Shown here piece by piece: positions 11,154-21,496 of a stretch of DNA of 36,498 nt. The stretch is from Albifimbria verrucaria. Lineage: Eukaryota; Ascomycota; Sordariomycetes; Hypocreales; Stachybotryaceae. The notes below the pieces were generated by a model. It worked only from the letters and a program-made list of their open reading frames with translations. It did not search any database and had not been told where the DNA came from. The position numbers and the translations under genes are program-made. The stretch lies in NCBI GenBank assembly GCA_020081605.1, contig JAHREC010000034.1, positions 1-36,498 on the forward strand, read 5' to 3'. The number at the start of each line of letters is the position of its first letter. The first letter of the stretch is position 1.

Positions 11154-11236
11154 GGAGTCGTGGCCGAGCGGTTTTGTGCTCCTTTAAAAGGAGTGCTTCC
11201 AAAATGGGGAAAGCTTTCATAACCCCTCTGATTCTT
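11154..11236 (+). tRNA. tRNA-Leu(UAA)-like relic
   Basis: An 83-nt stretch has the shape of a class II tRNA. It has a 7-bp acceptor stem (11154-11160 with 11229-11235, all pairs but several G-T), T8, and a perfect A-box (TGGCCGAGCGG at 11161-11171). The anticodon stem GCTCC/GGAGT encloses the 7-base loop TTTAAAA (11183-11189) with anticodon TAA, and a GCTTCC...GGAAAGC variable arm follows. The T-arm is damaged: the B-box reads TTCATAACC instead of TTCGANNCC and its stem does not pair. The G-T pairs in the acceptor stem would be G-C before C-to-T changes, which fits RIP-type decay. Probably a non-functional copy; a tRNA-derived SINE head is the alternative. Confidence 0.5.
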
Positions 11237-11811
11237 CCCCAACCTCATAAGCCACAGTCTGCTTCTATCAATGGGGCCGCGATGGCTCTGTAGGATATCC
11301 TTTGGCGCGTCGGTAGCCTTCCCACAGTCTATCTCCACATAAAACAGCATGCTTCAGCCGCTGTAGAGGACTAGATGGGTAGCAGACCAAGCCTGCGACC
11401 CCATGCAAAAGATGTTCATCAAGGAGAAGTGAAATGGATTTCAAACTTATTGTTTGAAACAAATCCTCAGGAAACACTTGTCCAGCACTATGTGGCCTGC
11501 CACTGTTGCAGCATTTTACCTACAATGAAAGAGACAGGCGTGAGGCGGAAGAACCTGTGAATCACGACTTGTGGTGCGTCTTGGCGTTGTTCCGTACATC
11601 CTACATCTGTCGCTTGGGGCTGTCTTTTTTAGAGTCGCTACGAGTCATTTTGGCTCGACTGGTCTACATGGAGGCTCATGGTTTGTCTTTGTTCTCTCTC
11701 TCCTCTCTCTTTTTTTTCTTTTTCTTTTTTTATTTCTCTTCTTATTATTTATTTTTTCATTTCTTGCCTGTTCTATTCCACTTCATTTGTTCTTTCTCCG
11801 TGTTGGCCACG
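11237..11811. other. Intergenic, with polypyrimidine tract
   Basis: No gene recognised. The dominant feature is the T/C-rich tract at 11690-11775, just past the 3' end of the kinase gene on the other strand. Hydrophobic open frames over this tract are an artefact of its composition. Confidence 0.5.
11690..11775 (+). repeat. Low-complexity polypyrimidine tract
   Basis: About 85 bp of almost uninterrupted T and C, with (TC)n and T-run blocks; purine-rich on the complementary strand, that is downstream of the kinase stop codon. Confidence 0.8.
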
Positions 11812-13812
11812 TCAACTTCCAGTCCACTGCCCTTGTAGTCTATCCGATCTACGAACAATCTGTTCTGCAGAGATTCTCTTCCTCGGATCCATCATCAGAG
11901 CTTCCTTCACTATCCCTTCAATACCAAAATAAGCCATAGTTTGAGCTGTTCGATTAACTTTCTGCAACCAAGAAACCATGCGCTCTCTCTCTGATGGTTC
12001 GGAAACCTTGGCGATTATCCATGGCAACTCCGTCGCATCGGGCAGAGGAATCTCTCCTAGCAGATAGAGCAACGTGATTGCCAGCCCAAACACATCGCTC
12101 CCCGGTCCTCTTTCATTTCTGACCAAGTATTCCATGGGAACGTAAAGGGCGTGCCGCCATTGCACGCTGGAGATGTGCATGTGGCTGCCAAGCCGAAGTC
12201 GATGAGGAGCGCGCCCTTTCTGACGCCCACAGAATATTGCTTGGCTTGATGTCGTTGTGAAGAACTGAATTGACATGAAGATAAGCCAGTGCCGAGCCAA
12301 TTTGGGAAAGCACAGAGACTGCCACACTCCTATCGCCACTGAAGAAATGGCCTGCTTTGGTATCTCTCTGGGCGGCCAGGTCAGGATACGACAGGTATTC
12401 TAAGTACAAGGAACAGAACCGGGCATCAGAGCCGAAGAGTTTGATGATCGAATCCTATTATAAAGATAAGATCAGCAACAGTCTGATCATCGCTCAGGGG
12501 CCTCTACAAGAGCATGTACGTACGTGACTGATTTTTCGAAGCACTAGCTCTTCGCGCCGCCACTCCTGGACAAGCTTGGCCATGCTGGCGGGTCGTGAAG
12601 CGTGTTTTCTGCGAACTACTTTGACGGCAACTTCGCCATACGTGGAGTGACTGGCATGATAGACGGCAGCATTTGCCTTGTTGACGGCAATGTCGCGTAT
12701 GTGTGAGATGGTGTAGTTCTCCGTCGCGTTGGGGTGAATGTGCGGGTGCTCTAAGATGTTCGAAGGGTAAGCGTCGCTATGAATATCAAGTTCGATCGAG
12801 GGCTGCTTCTCAGTCTGAACGGTAACGAACTCGCCCAGCTCGAGGCTGGCCAGCGCATTGCCGGTATCGACGACGCTCAGTTGGCCATTGCTTGATACGT
12901 CTTCCTAGAAGAACCAAACTATCAGGCAATTGCGATAAAGCATAGAAGACAGTAAATCGCCAGGTGAACTGGGGTTTTTCAACATACTCTTGCAGTCAAG
13001 TCCCCTCTGTTGATTCTTTGACATCCGCTGTGGGCACGCTTTGAGTAGGTAGCAACAAGGCGCGCTGCTACTCTTTTTGTTCCCAGCCTCGACGGGCTTG
13101 TTCTCCCTCTCCGCACGATGTAACGACGAGGTACGAGAAGAAGCTTACAGAATAATTCGGGAACCTGACCGATTTGCCAAACTCCCGGCCCAAGGAGCAT
13201 CGTGGAATAGGCGTCCAGGTTCAAAAGACTCTGGCAGCTCTCCTGATGGTTCCCATCATATGTCGTAAGGCGCTCGAGCACGTAGCCACGGGCGTTCCGG
13301 TTCCGAATGAAGAGGCCATCGCTGGTTGAATCATAGACGAAATTGAAAGCGTGCTGGCCGAACGAGAGTACAAAATCGGCATTCCTTGATGACTGAGTGA
13401 CCATCAAAACATCGGCCTCCGCTCTGGGAAAGCGAAGAGGCACCGTTCCATAACTGGTAGAGAAGTCAAGTGTTTCTTCCATCGTAGGGGCCACAACAAC
13501 TCGAGTATTTGGATCTAGATCATCAACCAAGACGTTCTCGAGGCAAACTTCCTCCTCTTTGAAGTGGAAGACACTATCCGAAGGTTGAGTACCGTCGTCG
13601 TCCGGTTCGCCGAGTATTTTGGCAAGACGCTCGTTCAGGTATTCCTCCGGGTGAGGGTTCGTCGATGATGTCGAAGTGTTCTCGTCGGCGACGTCTGGTT
13701 CAGAACATTGAACGATACCGGCGCTCTTAGCAGAAGGGGCAACGGAAGGGACCTCGGGATCTAAGTGACGCCTGCCTCCTTCCATCGCGTGGGATGATTC
13801 GGCTTGGTTCAT
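11812..13812 (-). CDS. Protein kinase with FHA-like N-terminus, frameshifted
   Basis: The start is taken at 13812 (MNQAESSHAMEGG). Exon 1 encodes an acidic/Ser region, then a beta-rich FHA-like stretch (VLMVTQSSRNADFVLSFG...GLFIRNRNARGYVLERL). Introns at 12905-12987 (GTATGT donor) and 12455-12523 (GTACGT donor) are both phase 0. Exon 2 carries the N-lobe with the VAVKVV lysine and a WRREELVL helix. Exon 3 has HNDIKPSNIL (HRD-type loop, Arg replaced by Asn). Two one-base frame losses follow, at the GGG of 12214-12216 and the TTT of 12144-12146 (minus-strand sense). Restoring them brings LIDFGLAA (DFG), GGTPF/PMEYL (APE region) and SDVFGLAITLLYLLGE into one frame, for 617 codons. Known relatives are fungal Ser/Thr kinases, some linked to incompatibility; the substrate is unknown. 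Confidence 0.75.
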
Positions 13813-14398
13813 GTCGAAGGGCAAAACATAAAGTGACAAACGGCTTACGGCAGAGGCCTGGGAACTGACAAGCAATCAACGTCCGAAATCATTTACACAA
13901 ATCTGCCAGGCAAAAGGGACAGACCAATATATAGCGGGCTTCATCCCTATCGCCATTCTCCGCGCAGCTGCGTCCCGGTATCCACACGGCCAGAGAAGCA
14001 CCCGGCGAAGCGCGCCCACGCGAAAGGCCATGAGAGGCTAGTCCTAGTCACCATGTTGATTCATATGGGTACTCTGGCTAGTCGTCGGAGTCTTTACCTG
14101 ATGGCGTGGCGGGTCAGTAACTCATCCAGGACTTACAGGGCTTACGATAGGATGTTTACGTATCCGAAACTCAGCCGACCTCGAGCTAGCCGGCCTCAAG
14201 CTAGGAACCTCACGATCCCCACTCACTTACCTCCTTGATTCATCATCTGCGTGCTTTTCCCATCTGCAACCTCGCCATCAAGCTTACCCGCAACAATCAG
14301 ATCTCTTCTTCACATCGAGAGCCATCGCCTTGAGACTTTGATAAGGAAGGTTTCTCATTATCTCAAGTTCATCTGAAAGATTTTCCAGTGCCGGCAAG
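13813..14398. promoter_or_regulatory. Divergent promoter region, kinase and Ser-rich gene
   Basis: The kinase (-) and the Ser-rich gene (+) start back to back 586 bp apart, so both promoters must lie here. No TATA box or clear operator stands out, and short open frames within it show no protein-like composition. Confidence 0.4.
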
Positions 14399-15868
14399 AT
14401 GATGCCGTTCAAAACAGTAACCACTGGTTACGACGTCAATTGCGATGTCAATCGCGATACCAATAACAATGCCAATCGCGATGCCTATCTCGATACTAAT
14501 ATGACCCAGCCCGACCACGAATGGAACCTCCCGCGGTACATGAGATGGGACTACGAGAGGCTGGGCCTCGAGCCCAGTGACATCGACGGGTTCCTATCCG
14601 AACAGTTCAACACTGCTCAGGTCCTCATACGGGACTCTACATCGTTTAGACGACATACAGCTGAGCTTTCTCGACGTGCTAAAGACCAAAGTGATTTTCT
14701 GAGGCTACTTGCGGAGCGTCGAGTCAAGGATCTCGCCGCTTGTGAAGAAAGATACGAAGATCTCTCTTATCAAGTACCGTTAGCAAGTCTGCTTGATGAG
14801 GAGAGCAGGAATGCACTTATCGACTTTGTCAGAAATAGAAGCATACTCGCTACGCTTTATGCTGTAGAAAGCTCCATTCGCCCCAGAATTACGGAAGACC
14901 CTCTTCCCATCTGTCCCCGGGCAGTCGTCGCGTCAGTCGTCGTGCCAGTCCTCACGTCAGTCGTCGAGCCAGTCGTCGCGTCAGTCATCGCGTCAGTCAT
15001 CGCGTCAGTCATTAAATAGATCCTCCAGTCAGTTTTCCAGTTCGTTTTCCTGTCGGTCCTTGTTCTGCCTGCCCTCTAGAATTGCTAACGTTAGCTCGAT
15101 AACAGACCACAGTCATGAAGACGAACATCCGCAAGCTTCCGATCTCACCATCGCGGCCTCCAAAGTGCAGATCCAGAGACCGCATACGCCGTCTGGACAC
15201 ATTTCTACCCCCGTCTCAGACCCGTACTGCCACACTAAGAGACTAAAGTCATCAAATTGCCATATGATACCGGAGGAAAGTAGAAAGAGGCAATGGCCAC
15301 TTGAAAGTTTGGTAGATGATAGCCGCAATGGACCGGTAAAGCGCCAAAAAGGTTGCCTCGAAAACACATGCAGTCGATGGAATATGATGCACTGGCCAAC
15401 AAACCGACTGCGCAGAGTGCCCGCGACGACGAAGAGAGCGAGACAAATTCCTCCTTACGCAGAACATCGCTCTCGTCAGTCTCTACCACGATATCGGACA
15501 TCAATAGCACATCAACTGGATTTCTCAATCATGAATCTTGTTGCTGCGACGATGAAAAGCCACCTGCGGATGAGTATAACGCCAAGCCACCCACTGCGCC
15601 AACGGTGGAGCAAGTCCACAAGCACGGGTGTGTGTCTGTGGGTGAGTCTGGGAGCAGTCCGACGGGACGGTCAGATTTGAAGACGGGAAAAGTGAACCAA
15701 ATGGAATGCTGTCATGCCAGTGGTGGCCTGAGCAAAAACGAGGAACATATTCATCCAAGTCACAGCCGCAAACCTTTACCGTCACCAGGTGACAAGGCAA
15801 CCGAGGAAACAGTGATGGAACCTGGTGACGTGAGCACATCGAGCGATTCGACTTCCATTGTACGATAG
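14399..15868 (+). CDS. Serine-rich hypothetical, probably nuclear
   Basis: The first part (14399 to ~14920) has an Asn/Asp-repeat N-terminus and then an amphipathic helical domain (WDYERLGLEPSDIDGFL, ...SLLDEESRNALIDFVRNRS). The frame then enters a degenerate 12-bp repeat giving Val/Ala/Ser residues and stops at 15017-15019. A protein-like frame resumes about 15105 (DHSHEDEHPQASDL...), so an intron probably spans the repeat, ending at TCTAG (15079) or AACAG (15104); the donor is unresolved. A one-base loss in the A5 run at 15346-15350 then shifts the frame. Restoring it joins a KRQKR basic cluster (possible nuclear signal) to a Ser/Thr-rich tail with a CCC motif, ending at 15866-15868. No domain recognised. 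Confidence 0.5.
14932..15011 (+). repeat. 12-bp degenerate tandem repeat
   Basis: Six or seven copies of a GTCGTCGCGTCA-like unit, with the last three (GTCATCGCGTCA) identical. The unit is a multiple of three, but the stretch probably lies in or beside an intron of the Ser-rich gene. The next 50 bp continue as imperfect CAGTTTTCC/CAGTTCG words. Confidence 0.75.
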
Positions 15869-16100
15869 AACAGCGAAAAGGAATAATGTTGTTTGATTAA
15901 ATGAATAAGCGGTTAGTCGTTTTGGATACTTCACTTAGTTACATCATCATCTGGAACTGTCCGACACTGCTCTCGTCCAGCGCTCGTCTTCAATCAGTGC
16001 ATTTTCCGCCGCTTCTTCGGCTCCAGTTGAGCAAGGTCTATTCGAGGTCGTTTACGATGGTCATCGGAGCCAAAACATCTGTTCAGACCTTGCTGCTCAC

Positions 16101-19100
16101 TCAATGTATCGATAGTAAATGGAGAACCGCTGATATCCCAGACGGACGATGACTCTTCTTGCAGCGTGATCTGGAAGGAGTTTGACGATTGGCCACTTGA
16201 AACTTTATCTCTTGACTGAAGTTCACATCCGTCATGTCACTTGCGGAACAAAAGCTCCCTTTGATGATCTGACCGTGGCACTTTACGATAGCCCTACCTT
16301 GGTTCAACTGCTGCATGAACGTGGCGTACTCTACGGTGCCTGCTCTAAGGCGGCACATGATATGGCCCACACACTCATAGACGCCATCGGTAATTCGAGG
16401 CGGCCGCGAAGCATCTAGCTCAAACAAGAACAGCTCCGCTCGCTGGCGCTTCGCTAGGTCCTTCAAGGCATGAGATTCAGAAGCCGCCTCACGAGCTGCT
16501 CTGGCGACTTCGGCCATGCCATCCACGTCGTCCAGTGGCGGCTGCTCCCCTCAAACTCTACGTTGAACCGGAACAAGTTTTTATCCTCAACGGCCTTTGG
16601 CTGCTCAAGTACTTGGTTCCATGTCACGTTAGAGTCGCCTTGTTTCCAAAATGCCTGGAAGAGTCGACAGGGAAAGAGCCTCTCCACCAGGAGGCAGTGG
16701 CTGCTTCGGACTGCTGCTCCCCAGAACATGCGACTGATCCGGTGCCTAGTGATAGGACAATGCTAGGATCGGGCGTCAATGGGAAACGGTCTGCAGCCTC
16801 CTTCAGAGCGATGGAAACAGGGTTATTGAAGAGCGTGAGGCCACCGTCTTGGAAGGTTCCTGCTCCAGCAATGTGATATGGCGTAAAATAACTACACGCG
16901 ACACACAATGTTCAACATACACGGGTAATCGAGCGAGGATGTTTGACTTACTAGGGCGCCGCGGTACACGCACGAAGACTGAAAATCAATCAGAAAGGAT
17001 AGCGTCAGGAGGGGTAGCGTCAGAAGGGTAGCGTCAGAAGGGGTAGTGTCAGGAGGGTAGCGTCAGAAGGGGTAGTGTCAGAAGGGATAGCGTCAGAAGG
17101 AATAGCGTCAGAAGGAATAGCGTCAGAGGGGATAGCGTCAGAGGGATAGCGTCAGAGGGGATAGCGTCAGAGGGATAGCGTCAGAAGGCTAGTGACGGGC
17201 AAACTTACATCTGCCAAAGAGGGACGCGACATAGCCCGTCATCGGCTCGTAAAACTTGGTAGTCTGTAGTGGTTAGCCTGTGGCGACTTTTATGGTAGTC
17301 CATACATAGTCCAACATCAGACGCACTTCTATTTTCTGAACATTCCGGAGCCCGATTGTAATTCGTCACGATGAAAGCGCTCGAGTCAACGACGCTCGTA
17401 AGGGTTAAGCCCAGCAAGGTACCCATCTCCTTTGCTTGTTTGGAATCGAATATGCTGCAAATGGGGCCGTAAACTTCCTGTTGGATCTTCTCTAGCCTCT
17501 CTGCCGAGTATTTACTGTCTCCTAACAGCGAGACGACAAACTGGGCAAAGGGAAGTAGGACCGGGACATTACCGAGCATCGATCGAAGAAAGCGAAACGT
17601 TCGTCGCTGCTCAAAGGCCATCGCTGCTGCCGTCTCAAAGTACGCGATGCACTCGTCAACCGGCCAGCCATTGATGCAAAGCGCGCAAGCGCTCATCGCT
17701 CCTTCCATAGGTTAGCATCTGAGCTTGGAGAATGATTGTTGATGATGGAACCTGCCGGAACTCGTTCCAAAGACGATATCAAAGTTTCGCTGAACCGGGT
17801 ACGGAAGCGCTATGGTTTGTTGCAAGACTCGAAGGAACTCGAGGGGCGCGTCCTCTTGTCCCCCGCCATCGATGCTAAGGATGCGGGGCGATGCAGTATC
17901 GGGCTTGACCCGAATATGGACATTTTTAAGTAAAGCGTCGCATAGTAAACATTTTTCGACATTGAAGAGCCATGGGTCATGGTCACTCAGATGATAGAAA
18001 ACCCGGACGCAATTTTGACATACCCAATGCTGGCAGGGAAGGTAATATTGAGGCCTGCGTCTCAGACAAGCAAAGCATGTCTCTTCCGATGAGTGGAGGG
18101 CCCATGACTTACAGAGCTTTCGCAGCTGCCGCTCGTGCCAGATCCTGGACGGAACCAGCTGCTTGGCCTGGTATTGCCTGACTAGCTCCGCTTCGAGCAG
18201 AGCAGCGAGGTCAATCGGTGGGTCCGGTAGGTCCAAGCTTCTACGAAAGACCACCAACTCTTGATGAGCCTCGGCGCACGAATCACGATAGAGAGTCTGG
18301 AAAACATCACAGGGACGGAAAGCTGTATGTGTTAGCCTTGACAGACACGAAACCGATGGGGGAAGCATAGTTACGATGCATTCCTGGCGGATACTGGTCC
18401 AAAAGGATGGCGGATGCGACCAAGGGAACGGCCAGTCGCTGAAGACTTTCATTATCCCTGAACTGCTTGAGAAGATTCACCACATGTGTATCCATGTCCG
18501 CAGCTACATTGTTGTCTTTTCTCGCCATCGATATGAAGTTCAACGATGTCCATGGCGACGCGACTGCACGTTCGGCAGCGGCTCGAAGGAGGTGAGCTGT
18601 ATGAAAGGCGGAAAACAGCAAACCCAACCGGACGCGGCCGCGATGAACAGTATTCATCGATTGTAGTAAGACGCGTCGGAGAACTCTCTGTTGCTTCCCG
18701 TTTTTCTATTCGTTCTCCCTGTCGGATTGAACACGACAATCCGAACCTGACCGAAGCACTTGCCAAGCGTTGATCTTCCTTTGTCGAACTCGGGCAACGC
18801 ATTCAACGCAGCTTTCATCTTCTTTGCTTGACCTCTCGTCACGACCAACACGAGGATCGGGCGGATACCTGCTGTTGTCGACCCAACTGGAACGGCAGCC
18901 CAAGTGGCCAACCGACGGACCGCTACATCTACACCACCTATGTCTGCGACGAATACACATTGGACATCGACAAAAGGCAACAGAACTCTGTGGTGAATCG
19001 TATCGGCCAGATTGGTAGCACGCTCCACAGTGTCATCCCTCTCATTTGTGAAGGGCCTTTCGCTTACCTCATGACAGCGGTGAGGCTTGCTTACTCTCGG

Positions 19101-19490
19101 AAGTCTACCGTGTGTAGGTAAGTCACCATCGGCAATGATCAAGGGCTTATTCAAATGGGTTGGGGCGATGTGAAGATGAAATTCTCCGTGTTTCCGTCGC
19201 AATGGTCCGTCACGTCTGACCACCCCGAGTTGCGACAAGACAGCAGACTTTGTCTGATTACCGATTAGGGTGAGGAAGCCAACCGGCGCATCTACGGATT
19301 CAAGAGCATGCAGCAGCCGTGATGGTCTATCCGATACATCAAGCGTCACCTGGTGGCCTTTTCTGCGAAGGCTCAACCATTGGGTATGTTTACAAGAAGT
19401 CATGGTATGGCGAGCAGTGTGCGGGCATGATCCATGTGGGCAGGCTCTCGACCTTTTGTAGTCGCAGCACAGCGTTGGCGCCAAATACAT
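16101..19490 (-). CDS. Patatin-like phospholipase with Zn-finger-like region, frameshifted
   Basis: Upstream exons (19490 or 19403 to 18375; then 18322 on) encode a long fungal-patatin N-terminal region, including a cytosolic GTPase-like-looking segment and LLFSAFHTAHLL. After the intron at 18323-18374 comes a cysteine cluster (CFACLRRRPQYYLPCQHWVCQNC, RING-like). The patatin core follows: SIDGGG near 17855, then FGTSSG (nucleophile Ser) beside an intron of about 50 nt at 17702-17751 whose frame does not close. After a NYNR block come two well-defined introns (16979-17208 and 16892-16951) around a 27-nt exon, then the catalytic-Asp block FQDGGLTLFNNP near 16845. Frames also slip near 18670, at 16679-16680 and at 16547-16550, each one base short. 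The oxyanion loop reads GGGQED instead of GGGxRG, which may itself reflect base errors. Both Ser and Asp of the catalytic dyad are present. Patatins hydrolyse phospholipids and act as effector domains in fungal and bacterial immune proteins. Confidence 0.75.
16952..16978 (-). other. 27-nt microexon of the patatin gene
   Basis: The exon is bounded upstream by ATTTTCAG and downstream by GTAAGT. Spliced in, it reads through the LRACTAAPY block that precedes YFTPYHIAGAG in the patatin core; without it the frame and the conserved motif are lost. This makes the flanking introns believable. Confidence 0.8.
16996..17190 (-). repeat. 14/15-bp minisatellite inside a patatin intron
   Basis: Thirteen copies of a unit close to GATAGCGTCAGAAGG (plus strand) alternate between 14 and 15 bp, the difference being GGG versus GGGG. 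The whole array sits between an intact GTAAGT donor (17203-17208) and a TTTTCAG acceptor (16979), making this the longest intron of the gene at 230 nt. Confidence 0.9.
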
Positions 19491-19540
19491 TTGGGCTAAA
19501 GTGCTTTAATTGACAAAGGAACAGACCGAACCGGGCGAGT

Positions 19541-19582
19541 CCAGATCAGACCAGACCAGACAAGATCAGACAAGACCAGAGG
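19541..19582 (+). repeat. CCAGA/CAAGA pentanucleotide array
   Basis: About eight consecutive 5-bp units of CCAGA, TCAGA and CAAGA type form an uninterrupted purine-biased array about 60 bp upstream of the patatin 5' end. Confidence 0.75.
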
Positions 19583-19891
19583 AGAGGGCCTATTCTCGAC
19601 CAGACGTCAACAATTGGGTCTTGCTCCACTTGAGCACCTGTAGTATCAATCAGCTTGGACGATAAGGAGGCTTATGAACTTAATTTCAAGCTAGCCTTGC
19701 AAAGGCAAAGCACCATCAGCCACTGAGGGCTGGTGTCAGATCCACAGCGACATCAAATGCGCGCCTCTCCTCGGCCAAAAATGGACTACAGGACATTTGC
19801 TATTGGTGCCTTTGTTCCCGTTTCCCTGCAGGGGGCATGCCAGGGTAAAATGCACAACATACACAATGCATATGTAGCTGTTAATACAGAT

Positions 19892-19972
19892 TTAGGGTAG
19901 GACAGGTCAGACCAGGTCAGGTCAGGTTTAGGGTAGGTCAGGACAGGACAGGACGGGCCAGGACAGGACAGA
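19892..19972 (+). repeat. AGGTC/AGGAC pentanucleotide array with TTTAGGGTAGG
   Basis: Pentamers AGGTC, AGGAC and CAGAC run for about 80 bp and include two copies of TTTAGGGTAGG. TTAGGG is the fungal telomere repeat, but only single, separated copies occur here, so it is not a telomere tract; an old telomere-repeat seed is possible. Confidence 0.75.
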
Positions 19973-20054
19973 TCGAACCATAAAATTTGTGCCAACCAAA
20001 CAAATGCCTGGCATTCCCATTTCACACTTTGATCAAACGAGGATTTCATTGGAT

Positions 20055-20730
20055 CTAGCATATTTCTTTGCAGCTAGCATGGGTCACAAGTACAGTAAGC
20101 TGCATATCATACAACACGTATCTAATGCACTTCCATTCAGCATCCAAGTAACTCGTCCGTCTTGTTCGATTATCCAGATTGTTAGGAGTTGCGTCGCTAC
20201 AAGGATACATCGCTAAGGATGATGCATTGAGCTGATTCATGGAGCGTCTCGCTTCGTTGGTAATGTACTCTTGTATAAGGGTACAGTTACAGTTGATATG
20301 GCGAAGAAGCTCAGTTTTAAGCAGATAAATTTCGGTGGATAGGGATTTGTAGTGGGTATATAAGTATCGGTTTTGGTCCTCGAGGGCCTGTTCGCGTGAC
20401 GCAAGAGCAGACGCTTCCTCGCGCTTCCGCACACGGCACTTCTTGGCAGCGACGCGGTTACGTTCTAGTGCCCTGCGGTGTAGAATGCCCCGGGAAACCA
20501 TCGTCATCAACATTATTGTAGTCACAGTTGAAGTCATGGGAACTGTCAAGGGGTTTGCGTGTTCTGGAGTTGCGGAAACTGCTATCAGGAGCTTCCTTGG
20601 GTTTGCGATCACGCCCCATAAGCTTGGCCTTGGAAATGTGATTGAAGTCGGATGCAGAGGTCTTGTAGAGTCTGCAGGGTACAGTGGCGGGGTAAGAGTT
20701 GCTTTTACTGGGCGGCCGATGGTCGTGCAC
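20055..20730 (-). CDS. bZIP transcription factor, frameshifted
   Basis: The basic region NRVAAKKCRVRKR fits the N-x3-A-x2-C-R-x-K/R bZIP signature (ATF/CREB-like group), and a leucine-zipper-like helix follows (ALASREQALEDQNRYL...LLKTELLRHI), with a C-terminal tail to the stop at 20055. The upstream half (polar, with SDFNHISKAKLMGRDRK) is in another frame. Two one-base losses in adjacent runs, CCCC at 20488-20491 and GGG at 20492-20494 on the plus strand, would reconnect the halves and give 226 codons. The 5' end is uncertain: the frame is open to about 20730 with no ATG, so the start is either an ATG near 20619 or an unseen exon. It would be a DNA-binding regulator; its targets are unknown. 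Confidence 0.75.
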
Positions 20731-21496
20731 GCAAATTATGGCAATCGGAACTCAAGGCGTGTGACTGGACGGATTGTTATAGTTGCCGTGGATAGTATAT
20801 CAGGAAATGAAGCGCAGTGTGGACCGAAGAGTGAGCTAAATCTCACTCCGCAACATTGTAGCTGGATGTTGGTCGCGAAACATTGCACCTGGGGTGATCC
20901 ATTATTGCTGCCTCAAACTCACCCTTACGGTTTATGCCTCAGGCACCTCAGCATCCACTGTGCGCTCCTGATGCACCTTACTAAGCCCATCCGCTATCAG
21001 TTTGCTGTCCTTCAATTGCACACGGGCCATGCCCGTCTTTGACATATGTCAGAATAAGGAATATTAGCCCAAATATATAAAACTTGCCCGGGATACCCCG
21101 GATAACGTGTCTACGACCGTGATAGCGTCGAGATCGAGGCCACCGACGCATCTGCCAATGCCATTTTCCACTAAACTGTCGTTGCTGTGTGCCGGCAATT
21201 TGTTGGTCAAAGCTTCGATCGATTGGGCTCCAAAGTTAGCCACGGCCGGCCTGCGGGTACGAGGAGCCTTAGGCCAATCCCCGGCTATATGTCTCAAGGC
21301 ACGGTTGGTCAAACTCGTCAGGCGATCAACCCGTACTGGGAAGCATCACCACTGATCGCAAACGCGCCTCATCCCATCTGTTGCTGCAAAATACGACACG
21401 GTATGCACAAACTCGCTTTGCTATATTCGTGATAGTTACTATTCTTGCTATTCTGGGTAGAGTACCGCACCTCCAGAGACCCTACCATCTAGGAAC
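20731..21496. other. Intergenic, no gene recognised
   Basis: Spacer between the divergent bZIP and 21497 genes, so both promoters should be here. An AATATATAAAA element near 21072-21082 is the only TATA-like string I noted. Open frames within it lack protein-like composition. Confidence 0.4.

Larger units (their letters stand above)
19491..20054. other. Intergenic with short GC-rich tandem arrays
   Basis: No gene recognised. It holds two tandem arrays (19541-19582 and 19892-19972) and is the common upstream/downstream spacer between the patatin start and the bZIP 3' end. Open frames over the arrays only reflect the repeats. Confidence 0.5.

Noticed and set aside
11506..11939. Three overlapping hydrophobic frames of Phe, Leu and Ser
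   Set aside because: They are translations of the polypyrimidine tract at 11690-11775, not membrane proteins.
16952..17208. Direct repeat array as a possible CRISPR
   Set aside because: Units are 14-15 bp with no spacers, the context is a fungal intron, and CRISPR does not occur in fungi.
19786..20061. 91-codon minus-strand frame over the pentanucleotide array
   Set aside because: Its Ser/Pro/Leu composition is simply the translated tandem repeat.
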